Origin: Brevirhabdus sp.
GTDB taxonomy: Bacteria; Pseudomonadota; Alphaproteobacteria; Rhodobacterales; Rhodobacteraceae
Direction of reading: 5' to 3'
DNA length: 64,000 bases
NCBI GenBank assembly: GCA_024637315.1
Contig: JAGXFH010000031.1
Coordinates: forward strand, 21,584 to 85,583
Shown here: piece by piece, positions 57,104-64,000 of the stretch
How the letters are laid out: each line of letters begins with the position of its first letter
Position numbering within the stretch: the stretch's first letter is position 1
Made by a program: the position numbers and the translations under genes
Notes under the pieces: generated by a model
Told to the model about the DNA's origin: nothing
The model's database searches: none
The model's input: the letters and a program-made list of their open reading frames with translations, nothing else

Positions 57104-58673
57104 CCTCTGGCGTCAGGTGAATGATCGTCGGACCATCCGATTTCAGCGCCGCACGAAGGTCGCCCTGGAACGCCTTGATGGTTGACGGGCGGGCATAGGC
57201 GACGCCGTAGGCTGCCGCCAGCAGGCCGAAATCGGGATTCTGCGCCACGACCGCGTTCGGGGCGATCTGGCGCGCGATCATGCAGTCCTCGATCTCTTTC
57301 AGCTTGCCGTTGTCCCAGAGGATGATCGGCAGCGTCAGACCCAATTCCGCGGCAACGCCGAGGTCCTGCATCGTGTACTGAAAGCCGTAATCCCCGGCGA
57401 TCGCGACAATCGGCAGATCGGGCCGGCCGATCTTGCCGCCGATGGCGGCTGGCAGCGCGTAGCCAAGCGTGCCGAAGCCGAACGGGTGGTGCCAGTGGCC
57501 GGGGCGGTCCATCGGGCAGACCTCTTTCGCGGTATAGGCGAACTGGGTCATGTCCGAGAAGTACATTGTTTCGGGCGGGAGGGCGGCCTGCATCGCCTCG
57601 GCCAGGCCCACGATGCCGGGGCGTTCGGCATCGGCCTCGGCGCGGAACCGCGTGCGGGTGCGGGCGATCTCGGCGGCGTCCCACTTGGCGGGCTGTGGTT
57701 CAAGCGCGTCGGCCAGCATCGGAAGCGCCTTCGCGGCATCGGCGTCGATCCGGATATCGGCAGAGTAGACGTCGTTCAGCACGGTCTCGTCGATGTCGAT
57801 GCGGACAAGCGTACCGGTCTGGCCCAGATGATCGCGCCAGAGATCGACCTGTGCGATTTCGGTGCCGACCGCGATGACCAGATCGGCCTGGGCGAAGATC
57901 GCGCCGCTGTCGGGACGCGCGAGGTACGAGCCGAAATGCAGCGGATTGTCCCCGGCGATGACGCCGCGCCCGGCATAGCTGCAGATCGACGCCGCCCCGG
58001 CCCGGTCGACGACCAGACGGGCCGCCTCGGACGCCGCCACCGCCCCGCCGCCAAAGAGAAAAAGCGGATGCTTCGCCCGTGCGATGCGGCTTGCAAGCGC
58101 ATCGATCTGGTCGGGATCGGGCTGATGGCCGAGCCGGGCGGGGGTCGGCGCCGGCGCTGGCTGGGCCGGTTCGCCGAGCACGTCGATGGGCACGGTCACA
58201 TGCTTGGCTCGCTTGCGCTGGCTGCTGAATTCGGCGAAAGCCCGGTCGATCGCGGCATAGGCGGCATCCGCATCGGGGGCGAGGATCGACCAGTCGCAGA
58301 CGGTGGCCGCGGCGCCGGTCTGATCCTTCATCTGATGCAGCTGACCCGGCACGGTGCTGTCCACCGGAAGACAAGAGGACACGACGAGCACGGGAACGCT
58401 GTCGGAATATGCCTGCCCCATCGGCGTCATCGCGTTGGTCAGACCCGGCCCGGTGATGATGAAGGCGATGCCGGGCCTGCCGGTGGCGCGGGCGTAACCA
58501 TCGGCCATGAAGCCCGCGCCCTGTTCGTGGCGGGTCAGGATGTGGCGGATCCCGGCCTCTTCGATGCCGCGGTACATCTCGACATTATGGACGCCGGGAA
58601 TGCCGAAGATGGTATCGACACCGCGTGCCTTCAGCGCATGCGACAGTTCCGAACCAAGGGTGCGTCCGGGCAT
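57087..58673 (-). CDS. ThDP-dependent 2-oxo acid decarboxylase (guanidino-oxopentanoate type)
   Basis: A 528-residue thiamine diphosphate enzyme of the acetolactate synthase/benzoylformate decarboxylase family. The catalytic Glu is in ILTRHEQGAGFMADGYAR, the central domain has LFLFGGGAVAASEAARL, and the ThDP-Mg motif is AGDYGFQYTMQDL with Asn in WDNGKLKE. It looks like proteins annotated 5-guanidino-2-oxopentanoate decarboxylase (arginine transaminase pathway, AruI); I cannot confirm the substrate. Its ATG overlaps the trkH stop (TGATG). Confidence 0.78.
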   Translation of the reverse strand: MPGRTLGSELSHALKARGVDTIFGIPGVHNVEMYRGIEEAGIRHILTRHEQGAGFMADGYARATGRPGIAFIITGPGLTNAMTPMGQAYSDSVPVLVVSSCLPVDSTVPGQLHQMKDQTGAAATVCDWSILAPDADAAYAAIDRAFAEFSSQRKRAKHVTVPIDVLGEPAQPAPAPTPARLGHQPDPDQIDALASRIARAKHPLFLFGGGAVAASEAARLVVDRAGAASICSYAGRGVIAGDNPLHFGSYLARPDSGAIFAQADLVIAVGTEIAQVDLWRDHLGQTGTLVRIDIDETVLNDVYSADIRIDADAAKALPMLADALEPQPAKWDAAEIARTRTRFRAEADAERPGIVGLAEAMQAALPPETMYFSDMTQFAYTAKEVCPMDRPGHWHHPFGFGTLGYALPAAIGGKIGRPDLPIVAIAGDYGFQYTMQDLGVAAELGLTLPIILWDNGKLKEIEDCMIARQIAPNAVVAQNPDFGLLAAAYGVAYARPSTIKAFQGDLRAALKSDGPTIIHLTPEVSSSS

Positions 58674-60121
58674 CAGGCCCTCCAGAATCTAGGGGTGAGG
58701 AGAACAAAGACGACCATCAGTTCCAGCCGTCCGAGCAGCATGGCGAAGATCAGGATCCACTTCGCCGAGTCGTTGAGCGTGGCGAAGTTGCCGGAGGGGC
58801 CGATGATCGGCCCGAGTCCGGGGCCGATATTGGCGATCGCGGTCCCGGCGCCCGAGACCGAGGTGATGAAATCAAGCCCGGTCATCGCCAGCATCACCGC
58901 GATCACCCCGAGTGACACCACGAACATCACGAAGAACGCCATCACCGAATACAACACGTCATCGCCGATAGGGCGGCCCTCGTAACGCGGGATGAAAACC
59001 CCGTGCGGCGAGTGGATGTTGCGGATCTGGGCGCGGATCGAGGAGAACAGGATCTGGAAGCGAAATACCTTGATCGAGCAGCAGGTAGAGCCCGCACAGC
59101 CACCGATCAGCCCCAGAAAGAAGAACATCGCCACCGGAAAGCTGCCCCAGAGCTGGTAATCGACCGAGGCATAGCCGGTGCCGGTCATGATCGACGTGAC
59201 GTTGAACATCGCCTCCCGGAAGGAATGCTCCGGCAAGTCGCCGTTCACCGCCATCCGGTACCAGGTCAGCACCAGGATTAGCACCGCGTAGATCGCTAGA
59301 AAGGTCCGTACCTGGCTGTCGCGAAACAGCGGCTGGGCGGTGCCGGCGGCAAACTGCACGAATCGCACGAACGGCAGGCTGGCCAGCACCATGAAGACAG
59401 ATGCCACATATTCGGCAGGTCCCTGAAACGCCCCGAACGATGCGTCATATGTCGAAAATCCGCCCGTGGAAAGTGTGGTGAGCGCGTGGTTGACAGCGTC
59501 AAACCCGTCCATTCCCACGATCAGATAGCCGACGATGCAGGCGGCGGTGAGCGCGAAATAGATGATCGAGATCCGGCTGGCGATTTCGGCCGCGCGCGGC
59601 AGCACCTTGCCCGAGGTCTCGAACGCCTCCGACCGGAAGATCTGCATGCCGCCAACCTTGAGTTCGGGCAGGAAAACCATCGCCACCACGATGATCCCGA
59701 CGCCGCCGAACCATTGCAGCATCGAGCGCCAGAACAGCAGACCGCGCGGCAAGTCGTCGAGCCCGGAAAAGACGGTGGATCCGGTCGTGGTCATGCCCGA
59801 CATCGCCTCGAAGAACGCATCGACAAAGCGGGCCTCGGTCGCCCCCAGAACGAACGGAATCGCGCCGAACAGCGGCAGCGCGACCCAGACCGAAGTGGTC
59901 AGAAGGAAGGTCTGCTGGATCGACAGCCCCGCCTTGACCCCGTTGGCGCAGGCCAGCGCGATCAGACCGCCGATAGTGGCGGTGATCACCGCCGCCTCGA
60001 AAAACACCTGCCAATGCGCGTTGCCATTCGCAAAATCGACCAACAACGGGAACACCATCGTTGCGCCCAGGGCGGCGACGAGCAGGCCGATCACATATCC
60101 CACGGGGCGAAAGTCGAACAT
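58673..60121 (-). CDS. trkH: TrkH-family potassium uptake channel
   Basis: A 482-residue K+ translocating subunit with the fourfold M1-P-M2 pattern: pore segments MTTTGSTVFSGLDDLP, ALTTLSTGGFSTYDAS, TSIMTGTGYASVDYQLWG and SVSGAGTAIANIGPGLGP carry the selectivity-filter glycines. The start at 60121 (MFDFRPVGYVIGLLVAALG) gives the normal length. The regulatory TrkA is not adjacent; it works at the inner membrane. The stop overlaps the next gene start. Confidence 0.95.
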   Translation of the reverse strand: MFDFRPVGYVIGLLVAALGATMVFPLLVDFANGNAHWQVFFEAAVITATIGGLIALACANGVKAGLSIQQTFLLTTSVWVALPLFGAIPFVLGATEARFVDAFFEAMSGMTTTGSTVFSGLDDLPRGLLFWRSMLQWFGGVGIIVVAMVFLPELKVGGMQIFRSEAFETSGKVLPRAAEIASRISIIYFALTAACIVGYLIVGMDGFDAVNHALTTLSTGGFSTYDASFGAFQGPAEYVASVFMVLASLPFVRFVQFAAGTAQPLFRDSQVRTFLAIYAVLILVLTWYRMAVNGDLPEHSFREAMFNVTSIMTGTGYASVDYQLWGSFPVAMFFFLGLIGGCAGSTCCSIKVFRFQILFSSIRAQIRNIHSPHGVFIPRYEGRPIGDDVLYSVMAFFVMFVVSLGVIAVMLAMTGLDFITSVSGAGTAIANIGPGLGPIIGPSGNFATLNDSAKWILIFAMLLGRLELMVVFVLLTPRFWRA

Positions 60122-60244
60122 GAGCGAAGGCTTGGCTTGGGGGCGATGGGGTGTCAAGCGCAGAGAGCGGTTGCGGTTTGTGAAATTGCGCACGCGCTGA
60201 CCATGAGATGCCTCGCCGCCTTGCGTCGAGCCCTATCGGGTCAA

Positions 60245-60264
60245 GCCTCTGGCGAGGATACTTC
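60245..60264. repeat. Degenerate copy of the GCCTCCGGCGGGGAT element
   Basis: GCCTCTGGCGAGGATACTTC matches 17 of 20 bases of the sequence starting at 53660. It lies in the trkH-folE2 spacer. No complementary arm of equal quality is near. Confidence 0.5.
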
Positions 60265-60329
60265 AAAACGAAGGGCGGGCGGTCGCCGGGACATCCTCTT
60301 GCGCCGCAATCCTCCCGGCGATGGTTGCA

Positions 60330-61433
60330 TCAGCCGATATGAAAGAGCGTGTTGAACAGTTTCGGATCGAGGCTTTCGGCGGCGAAGGTTTCGCCTTCGG
60401 TCAGGATGCTGACCGCGTCGTGGCTGTGCAGGCTCTCCTGGTGGCTGGCGATGATGCGGAAGTCCCGAACGCGGGGATCGTTCTGCAACGCTTCGCTGAA
60501 CAGCCGGGCCGCATCCTCGACGAAGATCGGGTGGGCGGCGTTGAGTTCGGCGAAGGCCTGCTCGTCCTCTCGCTTGACCATCACCTGTGTCTCGGTCGGC
60601 ACCGCGCTGCGGCAGATCTCGATCAGATCCTCGAACCAGAGGCAAGGTTGGGTGGTATCGGTCTCGACCGAAATCCGCGCCACGGAACGTTGCGAATGCG
60701 GCGTCGCCAGTTGGTAGCGGAATTGGCGGGCATGCTCGGAGAGTTCCAGCGAACAGGGGCAGGTCGAAGAATAGACGTAATCAAGGTGGATGATCTGCTT
60801 GCGGGTGCCGGCCTGCTCGACGAGTTCAAGCGCGATGTCGTAATACTGGTAGCCCTCAAGGCCCGAGCGCAGGCTTTGCACCTTGCTGGGAAATGAGAAC
60901 CGCATCTGGATCCGGGCATCAAAGCTTTCGAGGTCGGATTTGTAGGCGTCGAGCGCGTGTTCGATGACCTGGAAGCTGAAGGTCCGCTGCGCGTGCTTGT
61001 AGAAGCTGCGCATGATCCGCGACATGTTGATGCCCTTCTTGCCGGCATCGAGGCTGACAGTGCCGGTCACCGAGGTTTCGAGCGTCAGGTCGGCGTCATC
61101 GCGTGTGTGGACCCGGATCGGCAGGCGGAAATTAGAGATGCCGACATGCTGAATGTGACGCCGCGCGCCCTTGATCAGGCTTTCGGGCCCGTTCTGCAGG
61201 TCTGGCAGCGAGGCGCGGTATGCGTCATCGGCCTCGAATTCCTCTGGGTAGGCGCGCGCGAGGGCGGGGTAGTTCTGCAACTCCTGACCTGGCAGCAGGC
61301 GCGAGATCATCGGGTTGAGCGTCGCTATTTCCGTAGGCGTCGCGGTCGAGGCCCAGGATCTGAGGATGTCGAGGGCACGCTCGGCCGCGTCCCGGTCGGG
61401 GATCGGCTGCAGATCCTTGGGTTTGACGTTCAT
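60330..61433 (-). CDS. folE2: GTP cyclohydrolase FolE2 (type IB)
   Basis: FolE2 makes 7,8-dihydroneopterin triphosphate from GTP for folate (and queuosine-type) synthesis. The 367-residue protein has the metal-binding Cys motif YVYSSTCPCSLELSEHA, preceding AGKKGINMSRIMRSFY and the C-terminal ASHQESLHSHDAVSI. Length is normal. Type IB enzymes can work with metals other than Zn. It is downstream of metZ in the same direction, with an 81-base spacer containing a small palindrome. Confidence 0.95.
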   Translation of the reverse strand: MNVKPKDLQPIPDRDAAERALDILRSWASTATPTEIATLNPMISRLLPGQELQNYPALARAYPEEFEADDAYRASLPDLQNGPESLIKGARRHIQHVGISNFRLPIRVHTRDDADLTLETSVTGTVSLDAGKKGINMSRIMRSFYKHAQRTFSFQVIEHALDAYKSDLESFDARIQMRFSFPSKVQSLRSGLEGYQYYDIALELVEQAGTRKQIIHLDYVYSSTCPCSLELSEHARQFRYQLATPHSQRSVARISVETDTTQPCLWFEDLIEICRSAVPTETQVMVKREDEQAFAELNAAHPIFVEDAARLFSEALQNDPRVRDFRIIASHQESLHSHDAVSILTEGETFAAESLDPKLFNTLFHIG

Positions 61434-61455
61434 CGCGCATCCTCCAGATTACAGG

Positions 61456-61467
61456 CTACAGATGTAG
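61456..61467. promoter_or_regulatory. Small palindrome upstream of folE2
   Basis: CTACAGATGTAG is a 5-bp inverted repeat with a 2-base centre, 23 bases upstream of the folE2 start codon. Position suggests an operator or a leader stem; it does not match a Zur box that I know. Confidence 0.3.
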
Positions 61468-61514
61468 GCTCATTCCAACAATACTCCAGCACCGATCCAG
61501 ATTTGAGGTCGCGG

Positions 61515-62696
61515 TCAGGCCTGGTCAAGTGCCTGCATCATGTCTGAGATCAGGTCGTCGGCATGTTCAAGACCGCACGACACGCGGATCAGGCCTGGGG
61601 TAATGCCCAGGGCGTCCTTCCGGTCGTCGGGCAGGCGCTGATGCGTGGTGGTGGCCGGATGGGTGACGATGCTTTTGGCGTCCGCAAAATTGTTGGAGAT
61701 GATAAATATTTCCAGTGCATTCAATAGCTTGAATGCCGCAGCCTTGCCGCCCTTCAGATCGATGGCCAGCACCGTGCCTCCCTCTTCCATCAACTCTTTC
61801 GCAAGCCTGTATTGCGGGTGACCGGGCAGATGCGGGAAGGCGACCCGCACGAGCTTCGGGTGGCCGTCCAGCGCCTCGGCCAGCCGCTGCGCCGTCGCTG
61901 TCTGGGCGCGGACCCGCAGATCCATGGTTTCGAGCGATTTCAGCATTACCCAGGCGTTGAATGGACTCATCGCGCCGCCGGTATGTTTCAGATAGGGTTC
62001 GATTGACTTGCGGATCAATTCCTGCGTGCCCAGCACCACGCCGCCCAGGCAGCGGCCCTGACCGTCTACATGTTTGGTAGTGGAATAGACCACCAGATCG
62101 GCGCCGCACGTCATCGCGTACGAATAGATCGGCGTGGCGAAGGCGTTATCGACCACGACTTTTGCCCCGACGGCATGGGCAAGATCGCAAACCGCTTTCA
62201 GATCAATGATTTCCAGCGTGGGGTTTGAAATTGACTCGAGGAACACGACCTTTGTGTCTGGTTTTATTGCGGTTTTCCATTGATCCAGATCGGTTCCATC
62301 CACGAAGGTCACCTCGACCCCGAAGCGGGTCAGCACCTCTTCGAGGATATAAAGGCATGAACCGAAGAGCGCGCGCGATGAGACCACGTGGTCACCGGCC
62401 TTCAGCAGCGCCATAAGCGCGGCGTTCACGGCGGCCATGCCCGAGGCGGTGGCAAAGGCATCCTCGCAGCCTTCGAGGGCTGCGATTCGATCCTCGAACA
62501 TGCGCACGGTGGGGTTGCCGTAACGGGCATAGATGAACTCATCCTCACCGGCCTCGATAAAGCGCGCCTCGGCGGCCTCGGCACTGTCGTAGACGAAGCC
62601 CTGCGTCAGAAATATTGCTTCGGACACCTCGCCATACTGGCTGCGCCGCACACCGTGATGGACGAGTTTCGTCCGCTTGTTCCAGTTCTTAGCCAT
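61515..62696 (-). CDS. metZ: O-succinylhomoserine sulfhydrylase
   Basis: MetZ is a PLP enzyme that incorporates sulfide into O-succinylhomoserine to give homocysteine. The 393-residue Cys/Met-metabolism protein has FIYARYGNPTVRMFEDRIA, ATASGMAAVNAALMALL, the Asp in VVDNAFATPIYS and the PLP lysine in YSTTKHVDGQGRCLGG. C-terminal SIVTHPATTTHQRL is typical. A SAM-II riboswitch and a terminator precede the start, so expression should fall when SAM is plentiful. Confidence 0.93.
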   Translation of the reverse strand: MAKNWNKRTKLVHHGVRRSQYGEVSEAIFLTQGFVYDSAEAAEARFIEAGEDEFIYARYGNPTVRMFEDRIAALEGCEDAFATASGMAAVNAALMALLKAGDHVVSSRALFGSCLYILEEVLTRFGVEVTFVDGTDLDQWKTAIKPDTKVVFLESISNPTLEIIDLKAVCDLAHAVGAKVVVDNAFATPIYSYAMTCGADLVVYSTTKHVDGQGRCLGGVVLGTQELIRKSIEPYLKHTGGAMSPFNAWVMLKSLETMDLRVRAQTATAQRLAEALDGHPKLVRVAFPHLPGHPQYRLAKELMEEGGTVLAIDLKGGKAAAFKLLNALEIFIISNNFADAKSIVTHPATTTHQRLPDDRKDALGITPGLIRVSCGLEHADDLISDMMQALDQA

Positions 62697-62720
62697 GCTT
62701 CGCGCCCCTTTCGACGCAAC

Positions 62721-62750
62721 AAAAACCCCCAGACCAGAGAGGCATGGGGG
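62721..62750 (-). terminator. Intrinsic terminator in the metZ leader
   Basis: On the minus strand CCCCCA, a 13-base loop, TGGGGG and TTTTTG form a stem with a U-tract between the SAM-II aptamer and the metZ ATG. The loop contains CCTCT, complementary to AGAGG at the 3' end of the aptamer, which could form a competing antiterminator. Confidence 0.75.
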
Positions 62751-62762
62751 CGAATGGCCCTG

Positions 62763-62818
62763 ACCTCTTTAGCGGCATGTTTAACGTGGCCCGCAATCCG
62801 GAGAACAAATCGCCACGA
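62763..62818 (-). promoter_or_regulatory. SAM-II riboswitch upstream of metZ
   Basis: The minus strand carries GTGGC, GATTTGTTCTCCGGATTGCG, then GCCACGTTAAACATGCCGCT and AAAGAGGT. GTGGC/GCCAC gives the P1 stem; the loop element GCGG can pair with CCGC downstream to make the pseudoknot; GTTAAA and GCTAAAGAGG match the conserved SAM-II core. Its position before metZ is the classic alphaproteobacterial context. Confidence 0.93.
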
Positions 62819-62869
62819 CACTTGCGATACTCCCGTTCCCTTGGCGGGTCAACCTTCGTCGCCACGTCT

Positions 62870-62918
62870 TAACGGCTTTTTCACGGTCATCGTCACGGTC
62901 CTGTAACCGCTTTTTCAC
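62870..62918 (+). repeat. Direct repeat upstream of the alpha/beta hydrolase gene
   Basis: TAACGGCTTTTTCAC (62870-62884) and TAACCGCTTTTTCAC (62904-62918) differ at one base and are 34 bases apart start to start. They lie between the metZ leader and the divergent hydrolase gene and could be operators; the role is unknown. Confidence 0.55.
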
Positions 62919-62975
62919 ATCTCCGTCGTACGTTTGGCGTAATCGGCGGGCACAACATGTTGTGGAGGCGTCGCC

Positions 62976-63917
62976 ATGCCACTGATGCAGATCAATGCGG
63001 TGAGGGATCGCCCGGTACTGTCCGGGACCACGACACTGGGCAAATCCCTTGACCAGCATATCGCCGCTCTGCCCGCGAAAGCCCCGATCATCGTCTTGGT
63101 GCATGGCTACAAGTTCTCGCCTTTCGATCAGCGCCGCGATCCGCATGAAAACATCTTGTCGATGGAGCCCAAGTCGCGACTTGGCGTAGTCTCCTGGCCG
63201 CGCCATCTGGGCTTCGGACGCGGCCGGGCCGATGAAGGGCTGTGCATCGGGTTCGGCTGGAAAGCACGCGGTACGTTCTGGCAGGCATACCGCGAGGCGG
63301 ACCTGGCCGGGGCGGCCCTGGCCGAAGTGATCGCACGGGTTGCCGAGCGCACCGACCGCAAGGTTCATCTGGTCGCGCACAGCCTCGGCGCGCGGGTCGC
63401 GCTGGCGGGCATCGCGGCATCCCCGGCGGGCGCTGCAGGACGCTGTATTCTGATGGCAGCGGCAGAGTTTCAGGCTCCGGCCCTGCAATGCCTCGGCGCT
63501 GCGGGCGGGTACCGGGCCGAGATCATCAATATAACCAGCCGCGAGAACGATTTTTTCGACCTCATGGTGGAACGGCTGATCCGGCCGCTTGGCGGCGTGC
63601 GGGCGCTGGGGGCCGGGTTGCCCGAGGCGCGGCGCAACTGGCTTGATCTGCAGATCGACCATACGCCGACCCGGATCGCACTGGTCGGACTTGGCCACCG
63701 CATCGCCGAACCCCAGCGGAGGATCTGCCACTGGTCGGGCTATCTGCGGCCCGGATTGTTCGGGCTTTACTCCGATTTGCTGCGCCAACCCGAGACTCTG
63801 CCGATGTCGCTTCTGAAAGCGCTGCTGCCCGTCCCGGGCGATAGGCGCTGGTCACGGCTTTTGTCACCTCCGGCAGGGCTGCCCCCCTTGCCCTTCACGC
63901 GGAAAGCCTCATCCTAG
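62976..63917 (+). CDS. Alpha/beta hydrolase
   Basis: A 313-residue alpha/beta hydrolase-fold protein. The oxyanion segment IIVLVHGYKFSPFDQR and nucleophile elbow VHLVAHSLGARVAL (Gly-replaced AHSLG) are clear; the catalytic His is probably in ALVGLGHRIAEPQ or near it. There is no signal peptide. The substrate is unknown. GTTGTGGAGG precedes the ATG. It is divergent from metZ and followed 20 bases later by a glutathione S-transferase gene. Confidence 0.82.
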   Translation: MPLMQINAVRDRPVLSGTTTLGKSLDQHIAALPAKAPIIVLVHGYKFSPFDQRRDPHENILSMEPKSRLGVVSWPRHLGFGRGRADEGLCIGFGWKARGTFWQAYREADLAGAALAEVIARVAERTDRKVHLVAHSLGARVALAGIAASPAGAAGRCILMAAAEFQAPALQCLGAAGGYRAEIINITSRENDFFDLMVERLIRPLGGVRALGAGLPEARRNWLDLQIDHTPTRIALVGLGHRIAEPQRRICHWSGYLRPGLFGLYSDLLRQPETLPMSLLKALLPVPGDRRWSRLLSPPAGLPPLPFTRKASS

Positions 63918-63937
63918 CCTCCGACAAGGAGGCCTTG

Positions 63938-64000
63938 ATGACCAAACCGATCGACCTTTACTACTGGCCCACGCCGAATGGCTGGAAAATCTCCATCGCG
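63938..64000 (+). CDS. Glutathione S-transferase, N-terminal fragment (runs off window)
   Basis: Only the first 21 residues lie in the window: MTKPIDLYYWPTPNGWKISI and one more. The DLYYWPTPNGWK opening is typical of the YghU/YfcG-like glutathione S-transferases (nu class), where Asn binds the glutathione thiol. ACAAGGAGG lies just upstream of the ATG. The remainder is outside the window. Confidence 0.8.
   Translation, partial: MTKPIDLYYWPTPNGWKISIA

Overview
The window looks like a chromosomal segment of a high-GC alphaproteobacterium of the Rhodobacteraceae (Roseobacter/Paracoccus/Rhodobacter group). The evidence is the nosRZDFYLX order with NosX, the fused A/B Mrp antiporter, an aa3 oxidase subunit I beside a small cytochrome c, a glyQ-small protein-glyS-PEP-enzyme block, and a SAM-II riboswitch before metZ. 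There is no rRNA operon, CRISPR array, complete insertion sequence or recognisable prophage.

Layout. 1-9847: nitrous oxide respiration. A partial DUF6522-like gene is followed by nsrR, divergent from nosRZDFYLX, with a perfect FNR/NnrR-type box in the shared promoter region. 9848-10763: decayed DNA with remains of an FAD-dependent dehydrogenase. 10764-16678: six-gene Mrp (mnh/pha) Na+(K+)/H+ antiporter. 16872-18944 (minus): an SBP56/methanethiol oxidase-like gene directly abutting a polytopic membrane protein gene. 19595-27282: tRNA-Gly(TCC), an ABC exporter, a BON-LysM protein, an acyl-CoA synthetase, tRNA-Leu(GAG), a peptidoglycan-binding protein and lipB. 27373-31874: cytochrome c, ctaD, a DUF2244 protein, a small membrane protein and dadA. 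32019-32531 (minus): a wrecked c-type cytochrome gene. 32650-42741: yqeY, carA, a membrane glycosyltransferase with an MshEN-like N-terminus, a GntR regulator, a HAD phosphatase, a UbiH-type monooxygenase, a class V aminotransferase, two coupled Lrp regulators divergent from ilvC, and a decayed ORF. 42777-55223 (all minus): glmM, folP, an extended folB, a SleB-type hydrolase, a PPDK-like protein, glyS, a small anchored protein, glyQ and a PLP decarboxylase. 55379-64000: a pseudo-protease with a peptidoglycan-binding domain, a ThDP decarboxylase, trkH, folE2, metZ with its SAM-II leader, an alpha/beta hydrolase and the start of a glutathione S-transferase gene.

How it fits together. The first 10 kb encode a complete N2O reductase module: the enzyme, copper delivery (NosDFY, NosL), electron supply (NosR) and its flavinylation (NosX). 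It is probably controlled by NO and O2 through NsrR and an FNR-family protein. The rest is mostly housekeeping (ion homeostasis, terminal oxidation, lipoate, folate, amino sugars, methionine, branched-chain amino acids, glycyl-tRNA synthesis).

I did not find a dramatic new system. The points most worth following are: (1) the zero-gap methanethiol oxidase/membrane protein pair; (2) the PPDK-like protein with altered ATP-grasp residues; (3) the trypsin-fold protein lacking its catalytic His and Ser; (4) the FolB with a ~185-residue unknown extension; (5) the SAM-II leader with an apparent terminator; (6) an intrinsic terminator inside the start of the DUF2244 gene; and (7) at least four gene relics caught in decay.
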